A stretch of 60,155 nucleotides of DNA from Entophlyctis helioformis (GCA_025526915.1 JAHLKH010000173.1:1-60155); one strand, 5' to 3'. Positions 10,908-23,526 are shown, numbered from the stretch's first letter. Notes: a model not told the origin generated them from the letters alone. Numbers and translations are program-made.

Positions 10908-12506
10908 ATGCCCAACAAGAAGCTTGGTACGCCCACCGGCGTGTGGCTGTCTGTGGCTGTCTATGCCTGACTGGCTGGCTGACTGTCTGACTGGCTGGCT
11001 GACTGCTGGCTGACTGGCTGACTGGCTGACTGGCTGGCTGTCGATGTGTGTGGCTCTCTCTATCTCTCTGCCACACACACCCACTCCCACACACACGCAC
11101 ACTCGGCCACTCCCACCGACACTCCAGACATTGCCGACTCCAACATCGCCGGCCTCGGCACAGAGGTCGAGAAGCAGGTGCGCCTCAACGCCGCAAAGAC
11201 AGAGGCCGCCTGGGCCGGCATCGGCACCGCCCCCGGCACCCGCGTCTGGCGCATCGAGGCCTTCCACGTCGTCGCCTGGCCCGAGCAGGACTTTGGCCGC
11301 TTCTACTCGGGCGACTCGTACATTGTGCTGCACGTGCGTTGGTCTTGCTGTCTGCCTGTCTGCCTGTCTGCCTGTCTGCCTGTCTCTCTGTCTTGTGGCC
11401 TCTTGGTGTCCCTCTCTCTCTCTCTTGCCGTCCCTCCCTCGGTCCCTCTGACGCGCACTGACACCGCCATCCCTCCCCTGCCACTGCCATCGCAGACTTA
11501 CAAAAAGCCCGACGACGACGCCCTCTACCACAACGTGCACTTTTGGCTGGGCCTCGAGACCTCGCAGGACGAGGCGGGCACCGCCGCCTACAAGACCGTC
11601 GAGCTCGACGACTGTGAGTAGCCTCTCTCTGTCTCTCGTCTCTGTCTGTCGCCACCACAATCTCACCCTCTGTGCTAGTCCTCCATGGCTCCCCCATCCA
11701 GTACCGCGAGGTTCAGGGCTTCGAGTCGCCCCGCTTCCTCTCCTACTTCAAAGAGTTCCAGGTCCTCGAGGGCGGCGTCGCGTCTGGCTTCCGCCACGTC
11801 AAGCCCGAAGAGTACAAGACCCGTCTGCTCCAGGTCAAGGGTGCCAAAAACACCCTCGTCGTGCGCGAGGTCCCGCTCTCGTTCAAGAGCATGAACTCGG
11901 GCGACGTCTTTATCGCCGACGCCGGCCTCAAGATCTACCAGTGGAACGGCGCAAAGGCAAACGGCCAGGAGAAGCACCGCGCCATGGAGTTTTCCCGTGC
12001 CCTCGCCAGCGAGCGCAAGCTTGCCAAGGTCGAGGTCTACGGTACGCCTGGCCTGCCCTTGCTGCAATCCCATCCCATCCCATATCATTTCACTGACTCG
12101 ACATTCAGACGAGGGCGACCGTGACGCTACTCCCTTCTGGGAGGCCATTGGCGGCATCGGCCCCGTGGGCACCGCCGACGACGGCGGCCGCGACTCGCAG
12201 GTCTCGAGAGCCGATCGCAAGCTGCTCCGCGTCACAGAGGCCGCCGACGGCACCTTCTCCACAACCGTCGTTGCCACCGGCACCATCCGTCGCGCCTTGC
12301 TCGAGTCCTCGGATGCCTACATCTTTGACGCCGTCAACCGCGTCTACGCCTGGATCGGCGCAAAGGCCTCAAAGGGCGAAAAGGCAAAGGGCCTGCAGAT
12401 GGCCGTCGACTACCTCGTCAAGTCCGGCCGTCCCGTGACCCTGCCCGTCAGCCGCATCATCGAGGGCGGCGAGAGCGAGACGTTTGTGTCGCTGCTCGAC
12501 AAATGA
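10908..12506 (+). CDS. Severin/fragmin-type gelsolin-domain actin-severing protein
   Basis: Calcium-dependent F-actin severing and capping protein of the cytosol. Exons 10908-10926, 11128-11333, 11496-11613, 11679-12041 and 12109-12506 give 367 residues, close to Dictyostelium severin (362) and much shorter than six-domain gelsolin. Three gelsolin repeats are visible. Domain 1 has VWRIEAFHVVAWPEQDFGRF, YSGDSYIVLH and HFWLGLETSQDEAGTAAYK; domain 2 has LLQVKGAK, SGDVFIADAG and YQWNG; domain 3 has LLRVTEAADG, DAYIFDAVNRVYAWIG and SGRPVTLPVSRIIEGGE. Intron 1 holds a CTGGCTGA tandem repeat and intron 2 a CTGTCTGC repeat. The gene is convergent with the membrane-protein gene at 12755. Confidence 0.93.
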
Positions 12507-12754
12507 GCGGCCATCTCATCTCTCGGTCGGTCGGTCTGCCTACCTGCCCATCTGCTCATCAACTTGCCATTCAATATACACAAGTGTGCCATGGAATGGT
12601 GGCTGTTCATTGACAGAGGATCAAGGATCGAGGACCGAGGATGCATAAGATGGGATGGGATTGGATGGAATGGAATGGGCACTCTCCAACGCGGCAGATG
12701 GCCGCTTCGGGGAAGCCGTGGCATGAGTGGCGCGAGTGGCGCAAGCGAGACCAC

Positions 12755-14136
12755 TCAGACCTGGGCCGTGATGGACGACTTGTCGTCAATGGACGCCACA
12801 TCGTCGCTCGTCTGGGACGCGGCATCGCGATCGTTGCTGCGGCGGTCGCTGTCACTGCTGCTGTCACTGTCACTGTCACCGTCGCTGTGGGCAAGCACAG
12901 GGCCAGCCGCCGCAGACGCCGCAACAGCACTCGCAGCCGTGGCGGTACCTGCACCTGCACCTGCACCGACCGACCGGCTCGCGACACCTGCCTCGGCATC
13001 CTTCGCCTTGGCCATCTGCGCATTGCGCTTGGCCCGCGCCGACAGGAACGCCACGCCGACAATCGCCACGACGGCAGCTGCAATGACCAGCATTGCAATC
13101 ACACCGGCGCTCAGACCGCTTGAAGACGACGACGACGACGACGAGGAAGAGGGGTTGGCCGATCCGGTGGCACTGCCGTTGGCGTCCTTGCTCGGCGTTC
13201 CCGACGGCGAGGCGTTCTTGGCCGGCTCGCCAGCAGCGAAAAACGACGTGTTGGCCACTGCAACAGCGGCCTCGAGCAGCATGTCGCGGAAACCAGGGCC
13301 GCCGGCCTCGCTCTTGCACACACTGCCTGCATCCGACGACGATGCCGTTGTCGACGACGATGCCGGCTTGCGAGGCGGCATGTCCATCTCAATCTCGCCG
13401 TAGCACTCGGTGGTGCACGTGGACGAGGCGCAGAGCGTCAGGTTCATCTTGCCTTGCTGCGGGTTGAGCAGCGTCTTGACGTAACGGTCGGCCGAGTACT
13501 GCGTGCACTCTTCAAAGATGGGCGTGACTGGTTCGCCATGGGCATCTCGTCAGCGTCCATACACATGAATGCATGGCTGAATGCATGGCTGAATGCATAG
13601 GGTGGTGCACATTGAGCGGGGGAGAACGTACTGGATGCCGACACGAGGCTACCGGCGCACTTGGACTGCGATGCCGTGAATGCCGTCACGGCATAGGCCG
13701 ACACAGCGCGGCCGCCAAACCGCACGGTGCGGTTCAGCACGCCGGCCACGTCGCCGACGCTCAGAGCAGCCGCCTCGGACACGACGGTAAACATGCGATC
13801 GCAGCGGGTGGGCACCAGGTCGCTGTTGAACAGGTTGGTGCCGTCGTCGGCCCGCACGCACAGGTTCGCCGCGCACGACGGCGTGCCGCGGCACATGTAC
13901 GACAGCGCCTGCGCCTTGCTGCCCGACAGCTCGTAGTAGCCTGACAGCGTCGGCGAGTAGGTGATGCACTGGCGAGGCTCGCCCGGCAGCGTGGCCGGCA
14001 CGAGCTCGTCGGCGTAGTAGAACGAGGCCGACGACGGGCCGCACGGCTCGTATTCGGTCGTAAGGATCCAGTCGGCCGTGGCAGACGACGCCAGGGCGAG
14101 CACGAGAGCGGCAGCGGCAGCAGCGGCAGCGGTCAT
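12755..14136 (-). CDS. Unrecognised type I membrane glycoprotein
   Basis: No family is recognised. Exons 14136-13632 and 13527-12755 (phase 1) encode 425 residues. The start [20 protein letters not shown] is an Ala/Leu signal peptide, and cleavage is expected near TADW. The ectodomain has about a dozen cysteines (for example CGPSSASFYY, CRGTPSC, CTTECYGEIE), suggesting disulphide-bonded modules, and several N-x-S/T sites. A Ser-rich stalk precedes one hydrophobic helix (AGVIAMLVIAAAVVAIVGVA) and the basic stop SARAKRNAQ. The cytoplasmic tail is acidic and Ser/Asp-rich. The architecture fits a fungal cell-surface sensor or adhesin, but this is inference. The single intron contains a perfect GAATGCATGGCT repeat. 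Confidence 0.75.
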
Positions 14137-14308
14137 CTTGGCGAGTTGGCGTAGTTGAAGCGAACAAATTTCTTTGAATTTCTGCGGCTCACTTGGCGGC
14201 ACCCAAAAGTTGGCGAAAATTTAATTTGCGCTGGTTTGACGCGGCCGGCAATTTCCATTTTGGGCAAAATGCGAGCGGTGGCGTCCGTCTGACCGCCGTT
14301 TCGTGCTC

Positions 14309-16736
14309 TCAGACGCCAAGGTCCTTGGCCACCATGCCGGCACAGATCGGGTGGTAGAACGAGCGGTGCTCCGTAAACGTCTTGACAGCAAGCTCGCGGC
14401 CGTTCTTGCACTTGGCCAGCGCGCGGTACAGGGGACGCACAAACTTCATGCGGCCGACCGACGTGATAAACGCCGTCACGGCCGGGAAGATGGGCTCGTA
14501 CTCGGCGTTGAGGCAGAGCCACTGCCAGCGGCACTTGATCTCGGCGTTCTGGATCTCGGCCAGGTGGTACGTCTTGTCCATGGCCTGGAGCGTGTGGTGC
14601 GCAAACACGGGCTTGTCGAGCAGCTTCTCAAAGAACATGACCTTTTGGTTCGAGTTGAACCCGTCAAACACGTCCTTGCCAAAGTCTGGGTTGGGGTCGC
14701 TGCGGGCCGCATCCCAGCTGTTTTCCGCCATGTGTGCATGCGTGAATGCGTGCGTGAATGCATGTGTGCACGTGTCGCGGTTAGTCACTGCCCAACGCAC
14801 AGAGGTCAGAGGCATGGCCGGACAGCACGGCAAGCGACACACCGGTTGGCGAGGCTCTCGCAGGCCACTGCCAGCGACGTGTCAAAGTGGTTGTCGACAA
14901 TCGGCATGCCGGCCTTGAAGAACCACGACTCCCAGTCCACCGACTCGAGCAGCGGGATCTTGGAGCCGCCCTCGGCCGTGCGGAAGTACTCGAACAGGAA
15001 GTTCTTAAAGTCTGCCGACGTGATGGACGTGTGCGAGAACTTTTCCACGTGCGCCTTGACGTACGGCTCGAACACCGCCGGGCCGCCGACGAGCTTCTCC
15101 AGGTAAAAGAGGAGGTTATAGCCCTTTTCGTACGGCACAGACGAGAACACGTCGTCGGGGTCGTTGCCATGGATGCGCGGGCAAAGGCAGCTGTACTCGG
15201 GGTGCTTGATCTCGTCAAAGTGGTCGACCGACTCCTTGAGCGCCTTGAAGCCAATGATGGAGCTAAAGTGGCGCGAGGGCTCGCCGTGGAGACGGCTCAC
15301 AATCTTGCGCTCAATGAACACGGTGAAGCCCTCGTTGAGCCAAAAGTGCTCCTGTTGTGGTCGGCATCGCAGAAGGTGTGAGTGGCGTGGCGTGGCGTGG
15401 CGTCCAAGTGCATAACAAGCCGCTGCCGATCCAACTCACCCAGCTGACAGGCGTCACCAGGTTGCCCATCCAGCTGTGGGCAATCTCGTGGGCGACGACA
15501 TCCACCAGCGAGCGATCGCCAGCAAGAAGCGTAGGCGTGACATACGTCAGGCACGGGTTCTCCATGCCGCCGTACGGGAACGACGCAGGCAGAAGCAGCA
15601 GATCGTAGATGCCCCACGTGTACGGCGTGAGCAGCTCCTCGCCCGTCTTGATAAACGTCTCGGTGTCGACAAACTCCCAGGCAGCAGCCTCGACCACCTC
15701 GGGCTCGGACCACACGGTCGTGCGCGGGCCGACGCGCTTGCCGACAATGTTGCCGGCCGCCACGGCAATGAGGTACGAGGGAATGGCCGTCTTTTGCTCA
15801 AACTTGTACGTCTTGAGGCCGTTGAACGCCTCCGTCTCGCCCGTGGGCACGGCGCTCATCAGAGCACGCAGGTGCGAGGGCGACGTCACAGACGCCGTGT
15901 ACGTGTGCTTGACACCAGGCGTGTCCTGCATTGCCGGAAAGAGTTGGTGGTCAGCATCCGTTCACGCCGGATCAGATCCTAGCCACCAGACTCGTTGCTC
16001 ACCTGGCACGGCAGAAGGCTACGTGCATGGATGGCCTGCGAGCGACGATCGCATCAAGACGGACGACAGGACGGCAGAGTCAGTCGGGAGGCACTGCGCC
16101 AGCCACATGACAAAAGCAGCGACGCCGTCCATCACCTGACACTGCGAGAACAGGTACGGGAACTGCTTGCCAACCGTCTGGCTGGGCTCGAGCCACTGGA
16201 GCGCAGTGCACTTGTCGGTGGTCTCGAAGCCAATGCGGACCACGAGCTCTTCGCCGTGGGCGAGCTTGGCAGGCAGCTGGATGATGACCGCCGAGCCGTA
16301 GATGTCGTGGCGGTCGGCCAGCTCAAACTGCGATCCGATCCGGTCCGGTCCAGTCCGGTCCGGTCAGGTCCGGTTGGCGCAATGCAGAACGCAGGGGCAG
16401 AGCAGCACGCAGACAGCGGGTCAGTGGCAGCGGCAGGTTGATGCATGGGATCGACGGGCAGGCGGGCAGGCAGGCAGGACATCCGGCGCATGGACGCACC
16501 TTGAGAGCAGCGCCGGTGGCAGCAACGGTCGCCGACGGCACCTTGACAAACGACGAGTCAAGAACGAGACGGTCGGCGCCGGCAGCGGCAACACAGCGGA
16601 TGGTGTGGTCGACCGTGCCGCGCAGCAGCTTGCCGGCAAAGTCGACGGTCATGTCAATGTGCGAGTGGCGCACAACGACCTCGTGCGAGTTGGCAAACGA
16701 CGTCGGGTCGGTCGGGCAGAGCGGAGCGGTTGTCAT
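14309..16736 (-). CDS. LTA4H: Leukotriene A4 hydrolase-type M1 zinc aminopeptidase
   Basis: Bifunctional-family zinc metalloenzyme of the cytosol; the fungal relatives act mainly as aminopeptidases with epoxide hydrolase capability. Exons 16736-16500, 16327-16136, 16035-16003 (33 nt), 15925-15440, 15351-14843 and 14717-14309 give 621 residues, against 611 in human. Seen directly: the exopeptidase motif YGGMENP; the zinc site VAHEIAHSW with the third ligand in [10 protein letters not shown]; the proton-donor tyrosine in SSVPYEKG; and the substrate-carboxylate basic pair in GRMKFVRPL. The C-terminal helical domain is complete. The residue equivalent to human Tyr378 is Phe ([12 protein letters not shown]). 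The gene is divergent from RFX across 192 bp. Confidence 0.95.
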
Positions 16737-16851
16737 GATCGTTGTGAGGGAACTCAAAGCTGAATTCAATCGCGCGCTTGCCATTGATATCAACACACGA
16801 CACAGTCGAGCAGCGACGAACATTGTATCGCCTTGATCGATAGGCATCACA

Positions 16852-16882
<31 letters not shown>

Positions 16883-16928
16883 AGAGGGCAGCTCACGCAC
16901 CTCGCACACACTCGGCCACACACTCGCA
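16737..16928. promoter_or_regulatory. Divergent promoter of LTA4H and RFX
   Basis: A 192-bp spacer between opposing start codons with a (CCAG)n tract at about 16854-16880. It would contain both promoters. Confidence 0.55.
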
Positions 16929-19900
16929 ATGTCGCTGTCTCGGCGTGGCAGCTTTGCAGGCGATCCGCGCGCCATGCTGCGTGCCATGATCAGCGCGGCC
17001 GGCTTGCAAGACATTGCCATGGAGGACCAGCCACCATCCATGACAGCAGCAACTGCCCATACTCACAGCAGCCAGGCAGCTCCCGCCAGCACACCGGCAC
17101 TTGCCGTCACATCCGCTGGCAATGCCTTGCTTGACCGTGACACAGCAGTAGCCACCCTCGGTGATGATGCCCGGCTTTCGGCGTTCGGCAAGGCTGGCAT
17201 CGCGTCGTCTCCCCACACTCCGCCTGCTGCTCCAAGCCAGACGCGTCACGGCTCAGTCCCAGGCAGTTCCGCGACTCGAGCCATCTCAATCCCAGACGCG
17301 CCGTCAAGCACCGACTTGGCCCGCCACTCGCACTGTCGGTCGGGCGGCAACGCAGGCAGCCATGGAGTGTCTGCCAAGGAGTGCATGGATGCGCTGGCCA
17401 TGACCAGTCCATCTGCAGCCATTCCACTCTCTGCTGCCGCTGCAGCCACAGCCAGCACTCGCCAGCAGACGGCCGGCCATCCACACCAGCCGCATCGCCA
17501 GACACCAGACCACTGCCACCACCCCATTGATCAGTTCTCGGCACCACCGGCAGCTGAAGACCACGCGGCGGCAGGCGAGCGGCTCGTCAGCAAACGCCGT
17601 CGCAGCATCCCATCTGTCCGGTCTCCGTGCCACCAGTCGCAGTCCCCATCCAAGCCTTTGACAGATCCATCCGACACTCGTCATGCTGCGCGCGAGCCGC
17701 TGCAGTGTGGCACCGACAGCGGCTTCCAGACCGTGTCTGTGCGTGCCAGCCACAAGAAACGCACCAAGATGGCCAAACTCAAGGATGCAGTCGAGCCATT
17801 GTCTGCATGGTGCGTGCCCATGTGTGTCCATGTGTGTGTCCATGTGTGTTCATGGCAAGCAGAGTGATCTGACTCTGCGTCTTGTGGCGCTTGGTGTGCC
17901 AGGCTCGCCCAGCACTTTTGTGTCGACCCATCATGCCATCTGCGTCGAGAGCAGATGTACGATCTCTGTGAGTCCATCCGGCTGTCATGCCGCTGTGCGT
18001 GTGTGTGTTGCGTGCTGCGTGGCGTCTGTCGGTCGACCAGAGGAATGGACTGACGCGCTGGCATGCAACTCGTGTGTGTCGTGCAGACTTTGAGCAGTGG
18101 GAACAGGCAGGCATGCTGCAGGTCACGCCAGCCACGTTTGGCAAGATCCTGCGCATGGTGTTTCCGTGTGTGCGCACTCGCCGTCTGGGATGCCGTCGAG
18201 CGTCAAAGTACCACTATGTGGGCATCAATGTCAAGGAAACCTCTGAATACGCACAGACCGCCGAGCTGCGCGCAAGGTGAGTGTGCGAGCGTGTGCCAGC
18301 AGATGGATGCTCCTCTGTTCTTGCGTCTGACATGCGTGCTCTCGTCACGACAGCATTCCACAGAAGCGGCTGTCTGAGCCGTACTACCGTCGCCGCAAAG
18401 CCATCAAGCCATTTGGCGATGGCGATGGCGATGGCGATGTCCGCGGCTTGATGCTGCATCGCCAAGAGCCAGGCGATCACTTTGACGACGAGGGCGACGA
18501 GGAAGTCGATGAAGAAGACGAGTTTGACGACGGCGATGAAGAGCATGACGATGACGACGCAGACCCAGCACACCAGGCACACCAGGCACACCAGGCAGAC
18601 GATATCTCGCATCGCTTGGTTGCAACGGCCCACACGCGTCGCAAGGACAGTGCCAAGGACGACGCCGGACATCAGAAGCTGGACGACATGGATGCGGCAG
18701 CTGCTGGCCAATGTGGGCATGGTGAGCAGCATGCTCGCTCTCTGGGTCTCTGCAGTGTGGCTTCGACGTTTGCATCGACAGCAGGCGGCTGCATCGGCAC
18801 ACACCATGAGCAGGCTTGCTCTATCGGCAAAGTCCAGCATCACAAGTCGCCATTGCAGGTCAGCAGCGCGTGTGCAGCCGACACGGACGTGTGCATGGAC
18901 AGCCACAGCCATAGCAACATCAACAGCCAGATGCAGCCATCGGCACCACATCAGACGGTGCAGGATCTTGCATCTTCCGCAGCCTTGGGCATCGGACATG
19001 CAGCTGCTGATGATCATGACGCCAACGATCGCAGCAGCAGCAGCATCGACGCTGATCTTGACACTGCGAGTGATGGCAAGGATGGCCCGAGAGCAGCCGC
19101 CAGCACCGTGTTCAGACTCTCAGATGCGGATATCCAGCATGGATGCATGGAGTGCACAGCGGCAATCGACAACATGAGCGCCTTGCTCGTGTCTGCATCC
19201 ACATCAGCAGCCATCAGCAGTCATGTCGCAGACGCTCTGGTCAAGTGCCGCAGTGTGCAATCAATGTTCATGACACTCCAGCGCAACGCAGGCGTGCCAG
19301 ACGAGGACATGGAGCCAGCGTTGACCATTGACATTGACGTGCTGCTGTTGTCTGTGAGTGGGATGTCACTGGATGCATGCTGTGTGGCGCATGCTGTTGC
19401 CAAACACATGCTGTGTGGCACATGATGCTGGCCGCTGACCAAACACGCTTCGGCTGTGGCTGCGATGGCACGCGAATGTGCAGCGCGTCTTGACTGCCTT
19501 GCAAAACAAGACCGCCACGCCTGATGCCCTGACAAGAGAGATCATCAATGAGCTCCGCTGTCTGCCTGGCATGCTCGGCCGATACGGGTTCTCCATTGCA
19601 TTCAGCAAGGAGTCCATGACTCCCTCGTACTTTGGCCACAGTGAGTGGGCCATTCCGCGGATGGTTGCCGTTGTTGATCCAGCCACCGGATGCTGACGCG
19701 ACCAACCGGCAGTCCAAGACACGTTCGCCAAGTGCTTTGACCGCCTGCTTGACTTTCTGGCTGCTGGCATCGACTTTGAAGCCATTGTCGGGTCACCCAA
19801 GAGCATGGCGAGCCTGTGCCGTGCGCTTGACAAGAGCGACTTGGCATGGATCCGACCGCAGTTCATTGGCACGTTTGGAGTCGATGCAGACAAGGCTGTT

Positions 19901-20506
19901 CCTGAAAACTGCAAGTGGCTGAGTTGAGATGCGGACAAGGTCGGATGCGGTGGCTGACTCGACCTCGCACAGTTGTCGACAGACTGCGAGTGCAGATGAG
20001 CACGGCACGCTCGATCGGCGACTGGCTTGGATGGATGCAGAGCAGCAGCGGCAGTCCCATTGGAATGGCAAGGCATCATGGCATTGGCGGACGTGCTGCA
20101 ATGTAGAGACTGACTTTCTGGTTGATTGACACGCACGCCATGCACATGATAGATGGACAGCGCGTCGTTTGAATGCGTCAACTGGGCATGGAGATGGTAC
20201 ATTACACAGATCTGCAATCAGCTGCAGACCACTGAACCGCAACTGTCAGGTGAGCATGAGTATTCATCTCCGCCATGTGCGCCAGGCGACCACAGCAAGC
20301 CGTCGCTGCCAACTGATCATTGCAACACAGACATGGTGCACACATTCACGAAGTGGCTCGGACTGTGCGCAGAGCTAATCCTGGCCACCAAGCAGAAGGA
20401 AGACACGCTGCACAGGATCGAGCAAGACGCCGAAGTCAGAAGCACGCTCGAGCAGATGCATCCGCTGTTGTACAGCGGTTTGACTGTTCTCTATGTTGCG
20501 ATGTGA
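16929..20506 (+). CDS. RFX-family winged-helix transcription factor
   Basis: Nuclear DNA-binding factor; animal RFX proteins drive ciliary genes and yeast Crt1 represses DNA-damage genes. Nine exons: 16929-17809, 17903-17967, 18087-18276, 18354-19353, 19484-19640, 19713-19914, 19983-20102, 20161-20249 and 20331-20506, giving 959 residues with all phases consistent. The DNA-binding domain spans exons 1-3: [20 protein letters not shown], then [34 protein letters not shown] and [12 protein letters not shown]. The N-terminal 290 residues are Ser/Ala/His-rich and contain KRRRS. Exon 4 carries a strongly acidic tract ([20 protein letters not shown]). Exons 5-9 contain the helical C-terminal region ([28 protein letters not shown] at the end). 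The last exons are short, and their acceptors were chosen by phase. Confidence 0.88.
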
Positions 20507-21200
20507 CATTTGCAACCATGTGTGCATGATGCATCGATCCTTGTCTGATCGAGTCAAGAGTGGGATGACTGTAGACGAGCTGCTCGGTTGCTATCCCCTT
20601 GTGTCACAATACAAGCTGTAAATCATTGGCTGCATTGGATTGATCACCACAAGAGATGCTGCAGCAACTATGCCACCGCTCAGCGATAGGCGGCGTGGCC
20701 ATATCGTGACTATCATGGAACAATCGCGTCATGGCAATATGATCGTCTCGTGGCTATCGCATGTGTGCTGGCTGGCTGGCCGGCTGGCTCGCATCCGCTT
20801 TCAAACTGTGCGATATCGGTGATATCGACGCGCATTGGACAGAGTTCAGGACGAGCATGCTCTCAAGAGTGCATAGTGAATGTGCTGTATTCATTCACAT
20901 TGCATTCACGATCCACGCGGCATTCCTCGACATTCGTTCTGACGTGCATTTCAACCCAATGCATTTGCGTTTCCAGGTTGCTCAAGACGGCGCTGGGATC
21001 CGCTGCCATCCAGCCCGATGGCAGCCCGATGACAGCCCGATGGCAGCCTGATGGCAGCCTGATCTGGCCAGGCAGTCCAATGGCATCGCCATCTTCAAGG
21101 AATCCCGCATTCACCACCAGGCGGCCATTCTCAAACCAAACACGTCGGCAAGTGCCATCACGCTCAACCCTCCAATCTGACCTTGGCATTCCAACTGAAA
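20507..21200. other. Intergenic region between RFX and the next gene
   Basis: No convincing exon. It holds the RFX 3' UTR, including TGTAAATC near 20617, a near-match to a Pumilio site, and the upstream region of the 21201 gene with an 11-bp tandem repeat. Confidence 0.45.
21011..21064. repeat. 11-bp tandem repeat, about five copies
   Basis: Units of CAGCCCGATGG, with C/T and G/A variants, lie head to tail about 140 bp upstream of the inferred start at 21201. Confidence 0.75.
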
Positions 21201-22144
21201 ATGCTCTTCAAGGTGAGGAGGACGTGACGGGAATGGGCGGCGCGAGTTTTGGCAGTCGTGGTTGCTGTTGTTTCTGGTGCTGCTGGTGGCTGAGTGGCCA
21301 GGGCCGTGTCTTGCAATGCCTTGCCTTGCCTTGCTTCTGCTTTGGCTGGTCTTGCCCATGCAGCCGTGATGGTGGTGCTGGCGCTGGCGTGCGTCTGGGC
21401 GGCACTCTGCGAGCGCTCTAGCCCTCCGCGCTTGGTGGCCCCATCATGCGCAAAGGCTGGCCAGGCGATAGCCAGAAAGCTAGATGGAGCGAGCGCCAGT
21501 GCTGCAATGGGGTCTTGAAGCATGGCCCGACACTGGCACTCGCTCTCTGAGCACTCGCCGTACTGACCATGCTTGTCCTGCTTCCCTTGCTCGCTAGTCG
21601 TCCATGTCGCTCTCTTCCCGCACGCTCTACTCTCGCCCAGACTCGGCCCAGACGTTTGTCCCGCACGCCTCCTTCTTGGTACGTCTTGGCTGGTGCGGAG
21701 TCTGCTTGCTGTTGCCGTTGCTGTTGCTGTTGTTTCGTGGATCGACGCTGGTGCTGGTGCTGCAGTGCTGGCGAGGCGGCTGGTCATGGGGCTGCGCCAT
21801 CCAAACGCATCCGATGCATATGCTTGACCCGTCAATGCTGCTGCGCATTGCTGACACTGCTGGCTTGCGGCTTGTCTGCTGCCTCTGCAATGCGTTGCTG
21901 CTTGCCTTGCCCGTCTCGCGTGGCTGCATCTGCCGCCTGTCCATGTCAAGCAGCCTCTTGCTCCGATCAACGCCTGTGACACGCGCGAACGCGTCTTCCG
22001 CACCTGCCAGCGTCTGCCGTCGGTGGCCCAGCTGCTCATGCAGGCGTCCGCCCGCGCAGAGCTGGCCGCTTCCGCCTATCCGCTCAACAACGGTAAGTGC
22101 CATGCCTGGATCTTGCCCGCCTTGCCTTGCTCTCCTCGCGCCAT

Positions 22145-22240
<96 letters not shown>

Positions 22241-23489
22241 TGTGGCGTGTGTTGCCCTTGACGCGACGCGGTGCGGTGCGAGGCTTGGTTGGCACGCCGC
22301 GTCCGTCACTGTGCGGCATGCTTGCCTGCCTGCCTGCCACTCCCCGCTGCTTTCGCTCGCTCTTGTGGTCTCTGGCTGTTGCGCTGCCCCTTGCTGCTCG
22401 GCTTGGATTGGCGTGGCTGGCTTGACTTGGTGGTCCTTTGGCTGCCGTTGTTGTCTCCGAGCCGAGCCGAGCCGAGCCGATCCAGCAAGCCTGTCCAAGC
22501 CAATGTGAGCCAGCGAGTGGATCGGTTGATGCGGCGGTGCCAGCAACGACAGCAGCGGCAGGCGGCTGTGATGGACAGCACGCCCCCACATACGACCGCC
22601 GGCATCGCTGGCACACCACCTGGCTGGCCAGACACTCACCTCTGCAACGCATCGCAATCCTTCAATGACACAGCAGCTGTTTCCAACCGCCTCGGATGCA
22701 ACGCCGTTGACGCTTTCGAGCACGGCCGATGCGACGGCATGACCCCGCCGACCACCAAGCACAATGCATGCCTCTCAGAGAGCATCGCACACCAGGTGGG
22801 TTGCTTGCCCCTTGCGCTGATTGCCTTGTCTGTGAGCTGCAGCGCTGACCGGCCGGCTGCTTGCTGCGGCTGTCTTTGGTGCTGTGCTCAGCCTGCTTCT
22901 TCCAAGCCCGCCAAGTCAATCGCCATCGTCGGCCGCAACGACAACGGCTACGGCGAGGGCCGCAGCATGGTCAAGAGCCGCTGCCATGACGGTGAGTGCC
23001 GTCTGCCTTGTGCATGCTGCCTGCCGCTGTGTTTGTTTGCTGGTCTGTCTGCCTGTCTGTCCGAGCGTCTGCCTGCCTGCCTGTGGGATTGTGGCTGTTT
23101 TGGTGTGCTTGGGAGGAGATTTCGAATGGCGCGATGCGGCTGTTTGTGAGCTGACCCACACACGGCTTGCTCTCGCTTGCCTTGATCCACAGCCATGCAG
23201 TCGGCTCGTCCGGCCGCCAAGCGCCGTCGTGAGGACAACGACGACAACGACAACGATGATAGCGGACGCCGGCCGCTCAAGGCAGCGCGGCTGATGTCGA
23301 TCGAATACGCCATGAATCGCCTTGAGGAAGATCCGCAAGATGAGGTCATGGACATCATAATGACGAGAAGATGTGAGTCTATGGTTGCCTGGTTGGTTGG
23401 CTGGTTGATTGGGCCGTTTGCTGACCACACACAATCACATTTCAATGAACCACACTGCAGATGCTCCTGCCCGCAAGATCCGCCGGTGA
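21201..23489 (+). CDS. Hypothetical basic, probably nuclear protein
   Basis: Not recognised. Seven exons fit in phase: 21201-21212, 21598-21678, 21954-22092, 22500-22795, 22892-22991, 23193-23372 and 23461-23489, giving 278 residues. The first exon is only MLFK before a strong AAG|GTGAGG donor, and the last encodes a short basic tail ending KIRR. Seen in the protein: a Leu/Ala helix (VAQLLMQASARAELAASAYP), an Arg/Gln segment (RLMRRCQQRQQRQ), a central Cys/Asn/Thr-rich stretch, the bipartite basic/acidic run AAKRRREDNDDNDNDDSG, and a final helix RLMSIEYAMNRLEEDPQDEV. The basic clusters suggest a nuclear location (inference). Exon 3 has tandem acceptors (21950/21953). Exon 4 follows a long intron with a CTGC repeat. 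A different first exon is possible. Confidence 0.55.
22147..22240. repeat. (CTGC)n tetranucleotide microsatellite
   Basis: About 23 perfect CTGC units inside the intron between exons 3 and 4 of the 21201-23489 gene. Confidence 0.95.
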
Positions 23490-23526
23490 TCTGTTATCAG
23501 TCACCGTGCGCGCGAGGCCTCTCTCC

